Assembly (NCBI GenBank): GCA_964035545.1
Contig: OZ037767.1
Location: forward strand, 17,733,781-17,797,780
DNA: 64,000 nt
Direction: 5' to 3'
DNA from: Bugula neritina
Lineage: Eukaryota > Bryozoa > Gymnolaemata > Cheilostomatida > Bugulidae
This document shows, one piece after another, positions 22,301 through 32,004 of the stretch. Within the stretch, counting starts at the first letter, position 1. Each line of letters opens with the position of its first letter. A program made the translations under genes and the position numbers. The notes under the pieces were generated by a model that worked only from the letters and a program-made list of their open reading frames with translations, did no database searches and was not told the origin of the DNA.

Positions 22301-24801
22301 ACATCCTCGATACTGACGCCAGTGACCAAAATGTCGGCGCTGTGCTGTCCCAGGTGCAGGAGGGCCGCGAAGTAGTCGTGGCCTACTACAGTAAGTCTCT
22401 CTCGCCCACTGAACGAAATTACTGCACTACCCGAAAGGAATTGCTGGCAGTAATCAAGTCAGTGAAGCATTTCAGACCTTATCTATACGGCAGGAAGTTC
22501 CGCTTGCGAACCGACCACGCCTCCTTGATTTGGTTATGTAAGAGAGCAGAACCGTCCAGCCAAGTCGCCCGATGGCTCGAGGTCCTAGCTGAGTTTTCTT
22601 ACCGGATCGAGCACCGACCCGGTAAGAAACACGGCAATGCTGATGGACTGAGCCGGCGACCGGACGAGGGGTGTAAACAGTGCCTCAACATCGAGAAGAG
22701 GGACGGAGGTCCTCCAAAATCCGAGTTGAGAGCACTGAACCACTCTGAAACGGAGTATGACTGGGACCAGGGTCAACTCCTACAGAAGGCCGCTACGCCC
22801 CCGGAGGCTATCCAACGCCTCCGTGCCAATCCTGTCTTGGCTGATAACGTTAGGGAGCTACGAAGACTCCAGGAGGACCTCCCTGGAGTGGTAGCCGACG
22901 TATATCGTGCCAAAAAGGAGGGGCGACGACCCAGTGAAGAACAACTGCGGCAGGGATGCACCGAGTTACGGTCGTACTGCCAACGTTGGGACTCCCTGCG
23001 GATCGGGCCAGATGGTCTGCTGACCATCACAGTGGCTGCTCACAACAACCAGTACGGCAGGAAGAGGGTGATCTGCCCAGCCGCCATACGCCGGGAGTTA
23101 GTATGGGACACCCACAAGCAAGCCCACGCCGGGGCGAGCAGGGTGCTCTCCAAGTTACGACTCCGGTGGTACTGGCCCGGCATGGAGCGTGAGGTGCGGC
23201 GTAGAGTCAAACAATGCGAAATCTGCCAGGCCAGCAAGCATGGCCGTCTCCCTGGTGAAGCGGGACGGCGTAGGTTATATGCTGGAAGGCCGTGGCAGGT
23301 GGTAGCTATCGACCTAGTCGGACCCATGCCCGTCACCCCCAGAGGAAACAGTTGGATCCTAGTATTAACCGACCACTTTACACGGTGGGCGGATGCCCTG
23401 GCTATTCCAGATGCGTCCGCCCCCACAGTGGCCAGGGTGCTGGATCAAAATGTATTCTGCTATCTTGGACTACCTGAGCAAATACATTCGGACCAGGGGG
23501 CTCAATTCCAGTCCCAACTGTTGAGCGACCTCTGCCGCCTCTGGGGAGTAAACCAAAGCAGGACCACCCCGTACCATCCTCAGGGCAACGGGGTGGTGGA
23601 ACGCAACAATCGCATGTTGGGCGATGCACTGCGCAGTCTGCTCCTCGGCCGGGGTCAGGAGGAGTGGGATACGGTACTGCCGCAAGTCATGCGGGCCTAC
23701 CGTAGTACACCACACACCAGTACGGGGGAAACCCCTAACCTCCTGATGCTCGGTCGAGAGACGCGAGTGCCTGACCACTTCACATACCACATCCCAGAGC
23801 AGGACTATACCATCCACGAGTATGCCAGTAAATTGATAGAGGACCTGAGGGCCGCACACGAAATACTGCGGGCGAAGCAGTGGCAGGTACGGCGAGAGGA
23901 CTCTCAGGAACCACCTCTCTATCGAACTGGGGACTGGGTGTGGATGGTCAACTACCGTAGGCGTCGAGGACAAGCGGCTAAGCTCCAGCCTAAGTTTGTG
24001 GGACCCTACGTAGTAGTTGAGGCTATGCCCAATCATACGTACAAGTTGGAGCGATCTGGACAGGTCTCTGTCCAGAACGAAACCCGCTTGAAACCGTATT
24101 GGGCTAGCCCAGGAGCAGCAGGAGCAGCCCCCCCGTTGTTGGAGCCCAGGAGGCAGACAGTAACGCGTGGGCGGCAACGGCATGGACCCGAGTACGAAGT
24201 GGTCGTGCCGCGGGGAGAGGACTTGGTGAGGCAGGAGACGCCACTCCCACCAACGGAAGTGCGCCCACCGCCCCCAGTACCAAGTCTACCCCCACCACTT
24301 CCGGTTCCGCATCCGCGTCCGGAAGTGCAAAACCCCCCCGTGGGAGGGGCTCCATCTGGAGACAACAGCGGAGAGGGGAACACCACCACCAACGGCGGGC
24401 CAGAAACACCACAGGTGGAGCAAAATAGCCCACCAGTGAGTACGCCGCCCCAACCAACAGCTACAACTCCCTCTCCAGCTGATACGTCACCTCCCCTGGA
24501 ACGGGGACAGCGTACTAGACAACCCCCAGCATACCTTCAAGACTACATATGTGACCGTGTTACAAACGGCAATTATGAAAGTCTAGCTGGGCGCCGTACG
24601 GAAGGACTGGCAGCAAAGCGTGGGAGTTGTGAACACCACGGAAATCTCAACTTTTGCGAAGGCGGAGTAGTAAACAAAACTACTGCGCCCGGGGCAAATA
24701 GTTCCAGCCGTGCGCAACAACCACGCTGCCCAGTTTTTTCGTACGCTGACATTGTCAAGGGAAGACGCATTCAAACTCAATCCACGGACATCCAAGCTTG
24801 A
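19342..24801 (+). CDS. Gag-Pol polyprotein of Ty3/gypsy retrotransposon
   Basis: One uninterrupted 1819-codon ORF. Residues about 1-200 look like a gag capsid-type region, followed by a basic, Pro/Arg-rich stretch (~240-400) instead of a CCHC zinc knuckle. The aspartic protease motif is LLDSGCT (D ~413). Reverse transcriptase carries YLDD (~843-846). RNase H follows with DTDASDQNVGAVLSQ (~990). Integrase has an H-x3-H (H1258, H1262) with CEIC zinc-binding half, and a D-D-35-E core at about D1324, D1384 and E1420. A GPY/F-like module (KFVGPYVV) and a proline-rich tail end the protein. I see no chromodomain. There is no frameshift or stop between gag and pol, so both would be made as one polyprotein. 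Confidence 0.96.
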   Translation: MDEGVTSMEGGEQNIIIGPLGAGEEVYRNTLEVPVFTGREDIEQFVQEFREAAAITRWPPRVTLMKLRMALTGEAKPYGWKPSINGIIATLRARFGMPAAVAKSRLRGLLRKTGTPLSDHAILVQRLARTAYSDLPETHRRHYTFEAFVQSLNSLDFHHQLQAKGVTTIEAAIQENKAYAGAERLYKTEETTPQTSREPDHPVHTAATTTKPPIEMEISRLMTRLGQLVATITHNHSRKSKKTAAKPPRPMMRRKESGNQGHRHLSGPRFKRQQKPQPPRRPPELRGHTQRGKRGGCRQEPVRAQQHTPRQWQTPRRTSQPGRPRDPFSLPLTNRFSPLPVMEQTSEAPQGIGEDQNASPQGNSHRPRKPRNKRAQPRSAETEHAGGVRVQPHGGSYFLPGKVAGKAVTFLLDSGCTTNLLSRRVFDTLPLKERGALAPYTGEPGTLADGSRIPFYGIIELAGRVRDQAIQETFVISPLEEDAILGMPFLKRHGCHIDFSKSAMLMGGKELTCVDKFGRPLAGGVQVVRNCTIPGRSRATVHCRVNNSQLSGLGVVEGAHTRIQLASSLNRLTDRGEILVQCVNPFSEAVQLPSGSMLGRFHSIQEEDIGPSLGAATEGPRQSPSVRRGTVPSHVKELYQAACNGCTGNVERQTMAQLLRDYSDVFSSGDHDVGLTTAVRHEIPLAAGTTPIRQPTRRLGPEKEKEVSQQVRDLLDRGLIEPAHSAWSSPVVLVRKKDGSWRFCVDYRKLNSVTIQDAYPLPRIDESLDALAGSKYFSTLDLLSGYWQVPLSPDAQEKAAFITRDGLWKWKVLPFGLTSAPATFQRLMEQVLSGLHWKTLLVYLDDVIVISPDFQTHVSRLREVFDRLRGANLKLKPSKCALLQPEVKYLGHIVGRHGVATDPEKVRAIEDWVTPQDLTGLRAFLGLVGYYRQYIPDFAGVAQPLNRLTAKGVTWQWTPVEQRAFDCLKGRLLEAPILAYPDPALEYILDTDASDQNVGAVLSQVQEGREVVVAYYSKSLSPTERNYCTTRKELLAVIKSVKHFRPYLYGRKFRLRTDHASLIWLCKRAEPSSQVARWLEVLAEFSYRIEHRPGKKHGNADGLSRRPDEGCKQCLNIEKRDGGPPKSELRALNHSETEYDWDQGQLLQKAATPPEAIQRLRANPVLADNVRELRRLQEDLPGVVADVYRAKKEGRRPSEEQLRQGCTELRSYCQRWDSLRIGPDGLLTITVAAHNNQYGRKRVICPAAIRRELVWDTHKQAHAGASRVLSKLRLRWYWPGMEREVRRRVKQCEICQASKHGRLPGEAGRRRLYAGRPWQVVAIDLVGPMPVTPRGNSWILVLTDHFTRWADALAIPDASAPTVARVLDQNVFCYLGLPEQIHSDQGAQFQSQLLSDLCRLWGVNQSRTTPYHPQGNGVVERNNRMLGDALRSLLLGRGQEEWDTVLPQVMRAYRSTPHTSTGETPNLLMLGRETRVPDHFTYHIPEQDYTIHEYASKLIEDLRAAHEILRAKQWQVRREDSQEPPLYRTGDWVWMVNYRRRRGQAAKLQPKFVGPYVVVEAMPNHTYKLERSGQVSVQNETRLKPYWASPGAAGAAPPLLEPRRQTVTRGRQRHGPEYEVVVPRGEDLVRQETPLPPTEVRPPPPVPSLPPPLPVPHPRPEVQNPPVGGAPSGDNSGEGNTTTNGGPETPQVEQNSPPVSTPPQPTATTPSPADTSPPLERGQRTRQPPAYLQDYICDRVTNGNYESLAGRRTEGLAAKRGSCEHHGNLNFCEGGVVNKTTAPGANSSSRAQQPRCPVFSYADIVKGRRIQTQSTDIQA

Positions 24802-24866
24802 ACGCTGAGTATGATTACAAATACCGGGTTCTCAGGTAAGCTTGCTCTGAGCTATCATTTCCACTC

Positions 24867-25955
24867 ATGGAAACCAGTCTACCATCAGTCAGTTCTGATT
24901 TAATCGCCTTGATTGAATCACAACTACTGGGGACTGAGTCCTACGTGAAAGGCGACGAGAACATAAAGATGGCCGACGATCTACTAGATCTGGAGCTTGA
25001 CACTATGTCTCTCTGTCAGTCTACACGACACGACTCAGTCCCGCGAGTGCTATCTGAAAAGATGTATGACTCTCAGACTAGTAACAGTCGGTTGTCATCA
25101 GAATTATGGTGTAAAGATCATATCCGATCTAACAGTAATTCTGCTCTTTTAGATACCGCTCTCTCTCCTCTATCTGGTGACATGCCGTCACTAGAAATGG
25201 CTTGGAACGAGGAACCCGTTCCCACTACTCTTCCGGAGGCACTCCTACAACAATCATGCTGGGTTACAACAGATACGGAAACACTGATACGAGAGCACAA
25301 AGGAGATGACCAATGCACCACCTGCCGTTTATGCCAGCTTCACTTCACTACCCCACGAAGACTCCGAGTTCATATTCCCCAACATTACTTCACCACCTTT
25401 TGTCCCTGTGGTGAATATAGTTACCACAGGGACTACATCCTCCGTCACCAACGAACCATGGGATGCCATATTGGACACCTATTCGAAGTCGACGAACCCT
25501 CCTTTCCACAATTCCTTAATCTCATCCGACCGTTCATATCAGACCCAGTTCGATATGAACGGCTGCGCCAGGAGTTCCCCGCACCCAGGACCATCACACA
25601 GGGACCCTGCCCTAAACCACCCGGATATAGGAAACCCCGCATATCCCATTCCTCACCCCCCGCACGCACAGTGCCTCGCCCCGACTCTATACCAAGAGTC
25701 GTGTTACGACGCATCGATATACCACAGCGATGGCGTCCCTCCCCCCCTGTCTCCCCGAGGCCGTCTCGTAAGCGGCGTTGGCCATCTTCATCCCCCAATC
25801 GACACTCTGCCCCCGCCAGGAATCTAGGCGAGGCAGAAGAGCGGATACGAGAATTAGAGAAAGAGGTGCAAAGACTGACACCGAGAATCTCCGCCGCCGC
25901 ATCAGAACTCCGGGCCCTCTCTGCCTCTGTAGCCCGAATGAAAGGAAGTGCTTGA
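24867..25955 (+). CDS. Second ORF of the Ty3 element: C2H2-type zinc-finger protein
   Basis: A 362-aa ORF that starts 65 nt after the gag-pol stop, where some related elements carry env. It has no signal peptide or membrane helix, so it is not envelope-like. Residues about 150-201 hold a canonical C-x2-C-x12-H-x3-H finger (C153, C156, H169, H173). A second Cys/His cluster follows (C179, C181, H187, H194, C200, H201). Residues about 220-320 are Pro/Arg/Ser-rich with basic patches, and the last 40 residues are heptad-like (EERIRELEKEVQRLT), suggesting a coiled coil. I do not recognise the family. DNA or RNA binding and self-association are inferred from these features only. How it is translated (spliced or subgenomic RNA) is not visible. 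Confidence 0.8.
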   Translation: METSLPSVSSDLIALIESQLLGTESYVKGDENIKMADDLLDLELDTMSLCQSTRHDSVPRVLSEKMYDSQTSNSRLSSELWCKDHIRSNSNSALLDTALSPLSGDMPSLEMAWNEEPVPTTLPEALLQQSCWVTTDTETLIREHKGDDQCTTCRLCQLHFTTPRRLRVHIPQHYFTTFCPCGEYSYHRDYILRHQRTMGCHIGHLFEVDEPSFPQFLNLIRPFISDPVRYERLRQEFPAPRTITQGPCPKPPGYRKPRISHSSPPARTVPRPDSIPRVVLRRIDIPQRWRPSPPVSPRPSRKRRWPSSSPNRHSAPARNLGEAEERIRELEKEVQRLTPRISAAASELRALSASVARMKGSA

Positions 25956-26301
25956 AGGTGATGTCCCTCCTTTCCTATCCGTGATGGTACAGCAGGTGGT
26001 GCCCCAGTACAGACCCTCCTCACGCTAGTGCTCACAGACAATTACTCAGTGTAACAATATAGTAACCTACCAGTATACAGCTCTACCTCTACAAACTATT
26101 CCCTTATAGTGCCTCCCGCCGGTGCCATTGTACATTTACTGTTATATTTTTTTTATGTATGTATATGTTTCTTACTACTGTATATAGCCATGTTTTTCTT
26201 TTATGTACCACACGCTCTCTCGGTTTTTTTTTATATAGTTTTATAACATTTTATGTTCGAAATTATTGTATCTGTGTTATCAGAAAGTAGGGCTTTCTGC
26301 T

Positions 26302-26311
26302 GGGGGGGCGG
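26302..26311 (+). other. Polypurine tract of the Ty3 element
   Basis: GGGGGGGCGG directly precedes the 3' LTR. Its position and purine content suit plus-strand priming, though one C interrupts it. Confidence 0.7.
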
Positions 26312-26582
26312 TGTAGTAAGGACGTAATGCGCGCGTCCCCCGTATTCCTTCAGCCTATCCAAGTGCGTCACGTGATAGGCCTCAGTTAGTAGTAGTTTTG
26401 CAGTAGAGAGAGCGCGCTAACTAAGCGAGGATGTAATCTCTAATCTGTGTACGTGCTGTATCTTTTATATAATTAGTAGTAAATAAACTTGGAAACTTTT
26501 ACCTAAATACTTTATTGGTGTAGATAAATAGACATGATTACAAGCTAGGAACCCACGCATAGTAGTTACACAAATTACTACA
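26312..26582 (+). repeat. 3' LTR of the Ty3/gypsy element
   Basis: 271 bp. I found no difference from the 5' LTR. It is followed by GTAT, the target-site duplicate. Confidence 0.95.
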
Positions 26583-27298
26583 GTATTCATCATCATGATT
26601 ATGATTATCATTAATCAATACAGTCAAAATGATAGTAACTATGACCAAATGCAATAACAGTGTGGTTGTTGATAACTGATCTTTACAATATAGTATAGTA
26701 ACTACCAGGATGATCTTCTATTCGTATAACAATACCTTGAGTTGAACTTGAAGACTGTATAGGCCGTGTAACGCTTTGTGATGCAGTCATAAATTTTGTT
26801 ACTTTTATTTTAACTTGATATTTTGAAAGTTGATTTATTTTGATTTTTAAATTGTCAAATTATAAGTTTTTTTGTTGCTGATATTTTCTAAAACTTGGAG
26901 TAGTGAGTTTTTAAATGAAGACATACTTGGCCATTCTAATTGCTTGTTGCTAATTAATCCCACTGACTTCTAATTTAATGTTTTAATGTACAATCTTGAA
27001 CTACAGTTTTTGTTATCACAATCAAGCTATCTTCCTTATGCAATGCTGTAAAATCATATTTCTATAAATTCACCCAAGTTGCAATATTATTGGCATAAGA
27101 GAATTTATATTCATTTCTAAATGTAGCATAACCTTCACAGTTTGACACAAACTCACAGTTACTACAGACTGGTGGTAGCATGGATTCCAAAGTATTAGTT
27201 CTACCAATTTAGTGGTTAGCTCCTACACTTTTCTTTCAGTGAGCTGTTTATTATTTGTAAAAATTTTATTCAGTTTGATACCAAACAGAAAATTGAGC
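26583..27298. other. Intergenic sequence 5' of the PGGHG-like gene
   Basis: AT-rich, with no array or ORF of interest. It is the remainder of the head-to-head intergenic region that the Ty3 element split, and it holds the presumed PGGHG promoter. Confidence 0.4.
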
Positions 27299-30200
27299 AT
27301 GACCGGAAATGATGTAAGTTGGTCTCCGCCTGATGTTAGCTCGGACTCTTATATATTCACATCTACGAAGTCGGGGTAATTTCATAACTTCCCCTGCGTA
27401 GTTTTGTAATTACTTGGATCTGCTTTATCTCTGTACTCGTACAATTACTGCTTTACATTAACATTGGCTTCGCGTCTCTAGTTATCACTTTCACTTGTTT
27501 AAGGTTACCCAGCAATCCCCTGCTTATGCCGAGTGTAGGAAATGGGAACATTGCCACTGTAATCTACCGGGATAGGATTTTCATGAATGGATTGTACAAT
27601 GGAGCTGGTAAACAGAGCCACCGAGCTGCCATACCGGCTCTCAATCTGCTGAGGATACGCGACACGCTGGAGACAGATGTGTTTAGTCTCAACTGCCTGA
27701 CTGGGACCTTCACCCACGAGCAGCACAGAGACGGTGTGCGTGTTGTTCACTCTGTATACGCTCACAAGACTATTCCTAGCCTGCTGGTCAACCACATAAG
27801 TATGAGTAGGGTTGGGTCGAGAGAGGAAACCCTCATACAGCTGCAAGGTGGTACTGACTTTCATTCTCCTGATTTGGTGATGGAGGCTACTGCAGCTAGT
27901 ATTAGGTATTAGTATTAGGTAGTAGAGTAGTGAGTTTAGTTATACGTATTTGCTATGAATATTTATAGAGCAGTGAGTTTAGTTATACGTATTTGCTATG
28001 AATATTTATAGAGCAGTGGGTTTAGTTATACGTATTTGCTATAAATATTTATAGAGCAGTGAGTTTAGTTATACGTATTTGCTATGAATATTTATAAAGC
28101 AGTGAGTTTAGTTATACGTATTTGCTATGAATATTTATAAAGCAGTGAGTTTAGTTATACGTATTTGCTATGAATATTTATAGAGTAGTGAGTTTAGTTA
28201 TATGTTTTAGTACTGAGTGTTTCACTGGAAAGATTCTGGTGCCGGAGTCTGAAGATTACCAGCTGCAGATATCTTCTATTCATATAGTGATGGACAAACT
28301 GCCTGATGAGATTAAACTACCTCCTGGACAAGAGAGTGCTAGCTTTACTTTCATCATGTCTATTGACGTTACAGAAGAGAGAAGTTTAGCTCAATACTCT
28401 GAAGGTGCGCTTTCTCTAGCTAACCTCTGTTGTATGTACGTCTACTGTATGTATGTCTGTTGTATGTACGTCTGCTGTATGTACGTCTGCTGTGTGTACC
28501 TCTGCTGTATGTACGTCTGCTGTATGTACGTCTGCTGTATGTACCTCTGCTGTATGTACCTCTGCTGTATGTACCTCTGCTGTATGTACCTCTGCTGTAT
28601 GTACGTCTGCTGTATGTACCTCTGCTGTATGTACCTCTGCTGTATGTACCTCTACTGTATGTACGTCTGTTGTATGTACCTCTGCTGTATGTACGTCTGC
28701 TGTATGTACCTCTGCTGTATGTATGCCTGCTGTATGTACGTCTGCTGTATGTACGTCTGCTGTATGTATGTCTGCTGTATGTACGTCTGTTGTGTGTACG
28801 TCTGCTGTATGTACCTCTGCTGTATGTATGTCTGCTGTATGTACGTCTGCTGTATGTACGTCTGCTGTATGTACCTCTGCTGTATGTACTTCTGCTGTAT
28901 GTACGTCTGCTGTATATACGTCTGCTGTATGTACGTCTGCTTGCAGGCAAGAGACTAGCAGCCTCCTCTGCCCTCTACCAACTTCACTGTGAGAGTTGGA
29001 CCAGACAGTGGCAGGAGTCTAGAATAGACGTGTGGAGCAGCGACTTACTCACCAGACAGACTGTCTATGGCTGCCAGTATTACTTGATGTCTTCACTCCC
29101 ATCTCTCTCTTATCATCAGTCTTTTGCTCCCGGAGAGTTCTTTGGACTGAGCCCGGAGAGTCTGGCGTATGGAGACATGTCCGAGGACGACTATCTAGGT
29201 CACGTGTTCTGGGACCAGGAGACCTGGATGTACTCTCCATTTCTCTTACTACAACCGCAGCTTGCACAGAGTATGCTAAACACGAGGTTACGAGTACTCA
29301 GTCAGGCGAGGAAAAATGCTGTAAACAATAAAGTTGAAGGCGCTCAGTTTCCATGGGAACAAGGCGTGTCAGGTATATATGCTATGTACATTGTTTGTAT
29401 GCAGCTGTGAACATTCATTATCTACTGTGATGTCATATCTCACTGTGATGTCATATCTCACTGTGATGTCATATCCTGCTTACACAGGAATCCCAGTGTC
29501 ACCATCTGATGACTGTGAGAAGTATGAGCTACACATCAATGCTGACATATCGTTGGCTATTCGCCAGTTGGCCTACGCTACTGGCTCTGTCTCACAGGAG
29601 TTGCGGCAGCTGGCGGAGGAGCTAGCTGACTTCTGGAAGTCAAGAGTGACGTGGCTGGAGGAGAAGGAGCAGTTCGGAATTGTGGGTCTGTTTGTGTTTT
29701 CACATGTCTTTGCTTGCTCTCGCGTCTCTGGTAGAGATAACTATTAGCGTTATTTGTTGTTGAAGGAGTTATGCCCCCTGACGAGTTCAATTACCCTGTT
29801 GATAACTCCGCCTACACAAACACAGCCGCTAAGCTGTCCATTCAGCTGCCAGGTGAACTGCGATCTCTCCTCTCTCTGGCGGGGGGCGCTGGTAGTACGA
29901 CATCTGCGGCTTACCACGAGTGAGTCAGTACCGAATCATCTCTATACTCAGTACTGAGTCTTTGTTTGTAGTTTACTTTTGAAGTGCTAATAGTTGGTTG
30001 ACATTTTGGTGCAGTTGCTTTTGTGGGAAAGGAGTTATGTTCTATAAGTTGCCTGTGTTGTGTGTGCAACTCTGCTATAGCTAAACAGCCTGCGTTGACT
30101 AGTTAGTATTTATTTAGTAGACGGGCAGACAGTTATGAGATGTACGTCCCTTTTGATGAGACACTGGAGTACCACCCTGAGTTTGATGGGTATGATATAA

Positions 30201-31897
30201 AGGGTAGGTGAGGAGATATGTGTGAATTGTTTCCAGCACGAGCTTCATAACACATGATATTCTGATTGACATTATTTTGTCCACATGAAGCCTACATAAA
30301 CTTACATGAGTTTAGATAACTTACATGAGTTTAGATAACTTACATGAGTTTAGATAACTTACATGAATTTAGATAACTTACATGAGTTTAGATAACTTAC
30401 ATGTCTAATGCAGATGCAGGACACAACGTTGTGAAACAAGCAGACGTAGTCCTGATGGGATTTCCCCTTTGTGCCGAGACTAGCACAACTGTTCGTAAGA
30501 ATGACCTTGAACTCTATGAAAAGGTGACAACTCCCAACGGGCCTGCTATGACATGGAGCATGTTCTGCGTTGGACATTTGGAGTTGAATGAAGCTAGCAG
30601 AGCTGAGCCTCTCTTTGACAGACAATTGGCCCAGTGTACTCAGCCCTTTAAGGTATAGTAAAGTATATAGTAATATACTCGGTACTGTAAGGTATATAGT
30701 AATATACTCAGTACTGTAAGGTATATAGTAATATACTCAGTACTGTAAGGTATATAGTATATAGTAATATACTCAGTACTGTAAGGTATATAGTAAAATA
30801 CTCAGTACTGTAAGGTATATAGTAATATACTCAGTACTGTATAGTATATAGTAATATACTCAGTACTGTAAGGTATATAGTAATATACTCAGTACTGTAA
30901 AGTATATAGTAATATACTCAGTACTGTAAGGTATATAGTAATATACTCAGTACTGTAAGGTATATAGTAAAATACTCAGTACTGTAAGGTATATAGTAAT
31001 ATACTCAGTACTGTATAGTATATAGTAATATACTCAGTACTGTATGGTATATAGTAATATACTCAGTACTGTAAGGTATATAGTAATATACTCAGTACTG
31101 TAAAGTATATAGTAATATACTCAGTACTGTAAGGTATATAGTAATATACTCAGTACTGTAAGGTATATAGTAATATACTCAGTACTGTAAGGTATATAGT
31201 AATATACTCAGTACTGTAAGGTATATAGTAATATACTCAGTACTGTAAGGTATATAGTAATATACTCAGTACTGTAAGGTATATAGTAATATACTCAGTA
31301 CTGTAAAGTATATAGTAATATACTCAGTACTCTACTAGTAATGTTGCTGTATGTTTAGGTGTGGAGTGAGTATCCTAATGGTAAAGGTGCCATCAACTTT
31401 ATCACCGGTATGGGAGGGTTTCTGCAGTCCCTTCTTTTCGGTTACTTGGGAATTAGACTTCAGCCGACCTGTTTAACCATCAAACCTGTTCTGCACTCGC
31501 ATTGGACACGAATAAGACTTACAGGTAAGTTAACGTACTCTGCTAACCTTAGAGATATGCCCAATACTTACAGGTAAGTTATCGTACTCTGCTAGCCTTA
31601 GAGATATGCCCAATACTTACAGGTAAGTTAACGTACTCTGCTAACCTTAGAGATATGCCCAATACTTACAGGTAAGTTAAGAGATTTAGTGTTGTTGTAG
31701 GGGCCAGTTACCGAGGTGCCAGATTTGATGTTGATGTGAGGAGAGAGGCTGGCGCGACTACCGCCCCAAGAACAGACATTGCCACTGTTGTCACTCAGAC
31801 TAGTGGTGACTCATCGCAGTATACTATCACTAAGAGTCAGTGTTCAGACTCCGGTGTCACCACTTTTACTGTTAGAAAGGAGATGAGCACTTGCTAG
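27299..31897 (+). CDS. PGGHG: Protein-glucosylgalactosylhydroxylysine glucosidase (GH65, PGGHG/ATHL1-like), 10 exons
   Basis: PGGHG removes the terminal glucose from Glc-Gal-hydroxylysine derived from collagen. Exons: 27299-27375, 27504-27905, 28211-28404, 28947-29372, 29488-29685, 29766-29919, 30121-30203, 30414-30652, 31359-31524 and 31701-31897. Phases agree and give 711 aa, close to vertebrate PGGHG. The short first exon supplies the N-terminus (MTGNDVSW) and joins to LPSNPLLMPSVGNGN. Later landmarks are YNGAGKQSHRA, the GH65 stretch GHVFWDQETWMYS containing a catalytic-region Asp, GVMPPDEFNYPVDNSAYTN with the proposed general-acid Glu, HPEFDGY, VKQADVVLMG, GPAMTWSMFCVGHLEL and INFITGMGGFLQSLLFG. 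There is no signal peptide, so it is probably cytosolic. Introns 2, 3, 4, 7, 8 and 9 carry tandem repeats. It is head-to-head with ABCC10 (Ty3 between) and tail-to-tail with PKC. Confidence 0.92.
27940..28200 (+). repeat. 43-bp minisatellite in PGGHG intron 2
   Basis: Six copies, each with GCAGTGAGTTTAG and CGTATTTGCTATGAATATTT. The last copy runs into the acceptor TATGTTTTAG of exon 3. Confidence 0.9.
28425..28942 (+). repeat. 15-bp minisatellite in PGGHG intron 3
   Basis: About 34 copies of TGTATGTACGTCTGC. The array ends at the exon 4 acceptor GTCTGCTTGCAG. Because 15 is divisible by three, several frames stay open and yield Cys/Tyr-rich ORFs that are not protein. Confidence 0.92.
29425..29475 (+). 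repeat. 18-bp repeat in PGGHG intron 4
   Basis: Three copies of ACTGTGATGTCATATCTC-type sequence before the exon 5 acceptor. Confidence 0.8.
30295..30408 (+). repeat. 20-bp repeat in PGGHG intron 7
   Basis: About six copies of AACTTACATGAGTTTAGATA. The array ends just before the exon 8 acceptor. Confidence 0.88.
30653..31335 (+). repeat. 29-bp GT...AG minisatellite in PGGHG intron 8
   Basis: About 23 copies. The unit starts GTATATAGTAATATACTCAG and ends TACTGTAAG, so adjacent copies meet as AAG|GTATATAG. Exon 8 ends TTTAAG|GTATAG, so the junction itself is what recurs. Confidence 0.92.
31525..31700 (+). repeat. Three tandem 49-bp mini-intron units in PGGHG intron 9
   Basis: Units at 31525-31573, 31574-31622 and 31623-31671 each begin GTAAGTTA, contain a CTAAC (or CTAGC) branch-point-like site and end CAATACTTACAG. 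A 29-bp remnant 31672-31700 starts GTAAGTTA and ends GTTGTTGTAG before exon 10. Exon 9 ends ACTTACAG, matching the unit end. Confidence 0.95.
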
Positions 31898-32004
31898 CAC
31901 CTGCTGCTTTGTTCATTGCTGACGTTTCATCTGTTTCAGTCACTGTGTTCCCATCACCTATTGAGATTAATAACTATAATTTTCCTGTTAGAATAACAGG
32001 TATT

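Larger units (their letters stand above)
19010..26582 (+). mobile_element. Complete Ty3/gypsy-type LTR retrotransposon
   Basis: A 7573-bp element bounded by two 271-bp LTRs that look identical on reading. It is flanked by the 4-bp duplication GTAT (19006-19009 and 26583-26586). It has a primer-binding site complementary to the 3' end of tRNA-Leu, an intact gag-pol ORF with domain order PR-RT-RNaseH-IN (Ty3 order), a second zinc-finger ORF and a G-rich polypurine tract. The insertion lies between the head-to-head ABCC10-like and PGGHG-like genes. The G+C-rich coding part contrasts sharply with the AT-rich host sequence. Identical LTRs and open frames point to a very recent, possibly still competent insertion. 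Confidence 0.96.

Noticed and set aside
23470-24183. 237-aa and other minus-strand ORFs inside the Ty3 element
   Set aside because: Antisense shadows of the intact gag-pol frame. They show no domain similarity.
25306-25827. 173-aa plus-strand ORF overlapping the zinc-finger ORF
   Set aside because: It overlaps in another frame, lacks motifs, and the 362-aa frame has the C2H2 finger and coiled-coil pattern.
28420-29410. Cys/Tyr/Met-rich, Arg/Thr/Ser-rich and Ser/Val/Cys-rich ORFs on both strands
   Set aside because: Products of a 15-bp repeat read in different frames inside PGGHG intron 3. Only the 3' part from 28947 is real coding sequence (exon 4).
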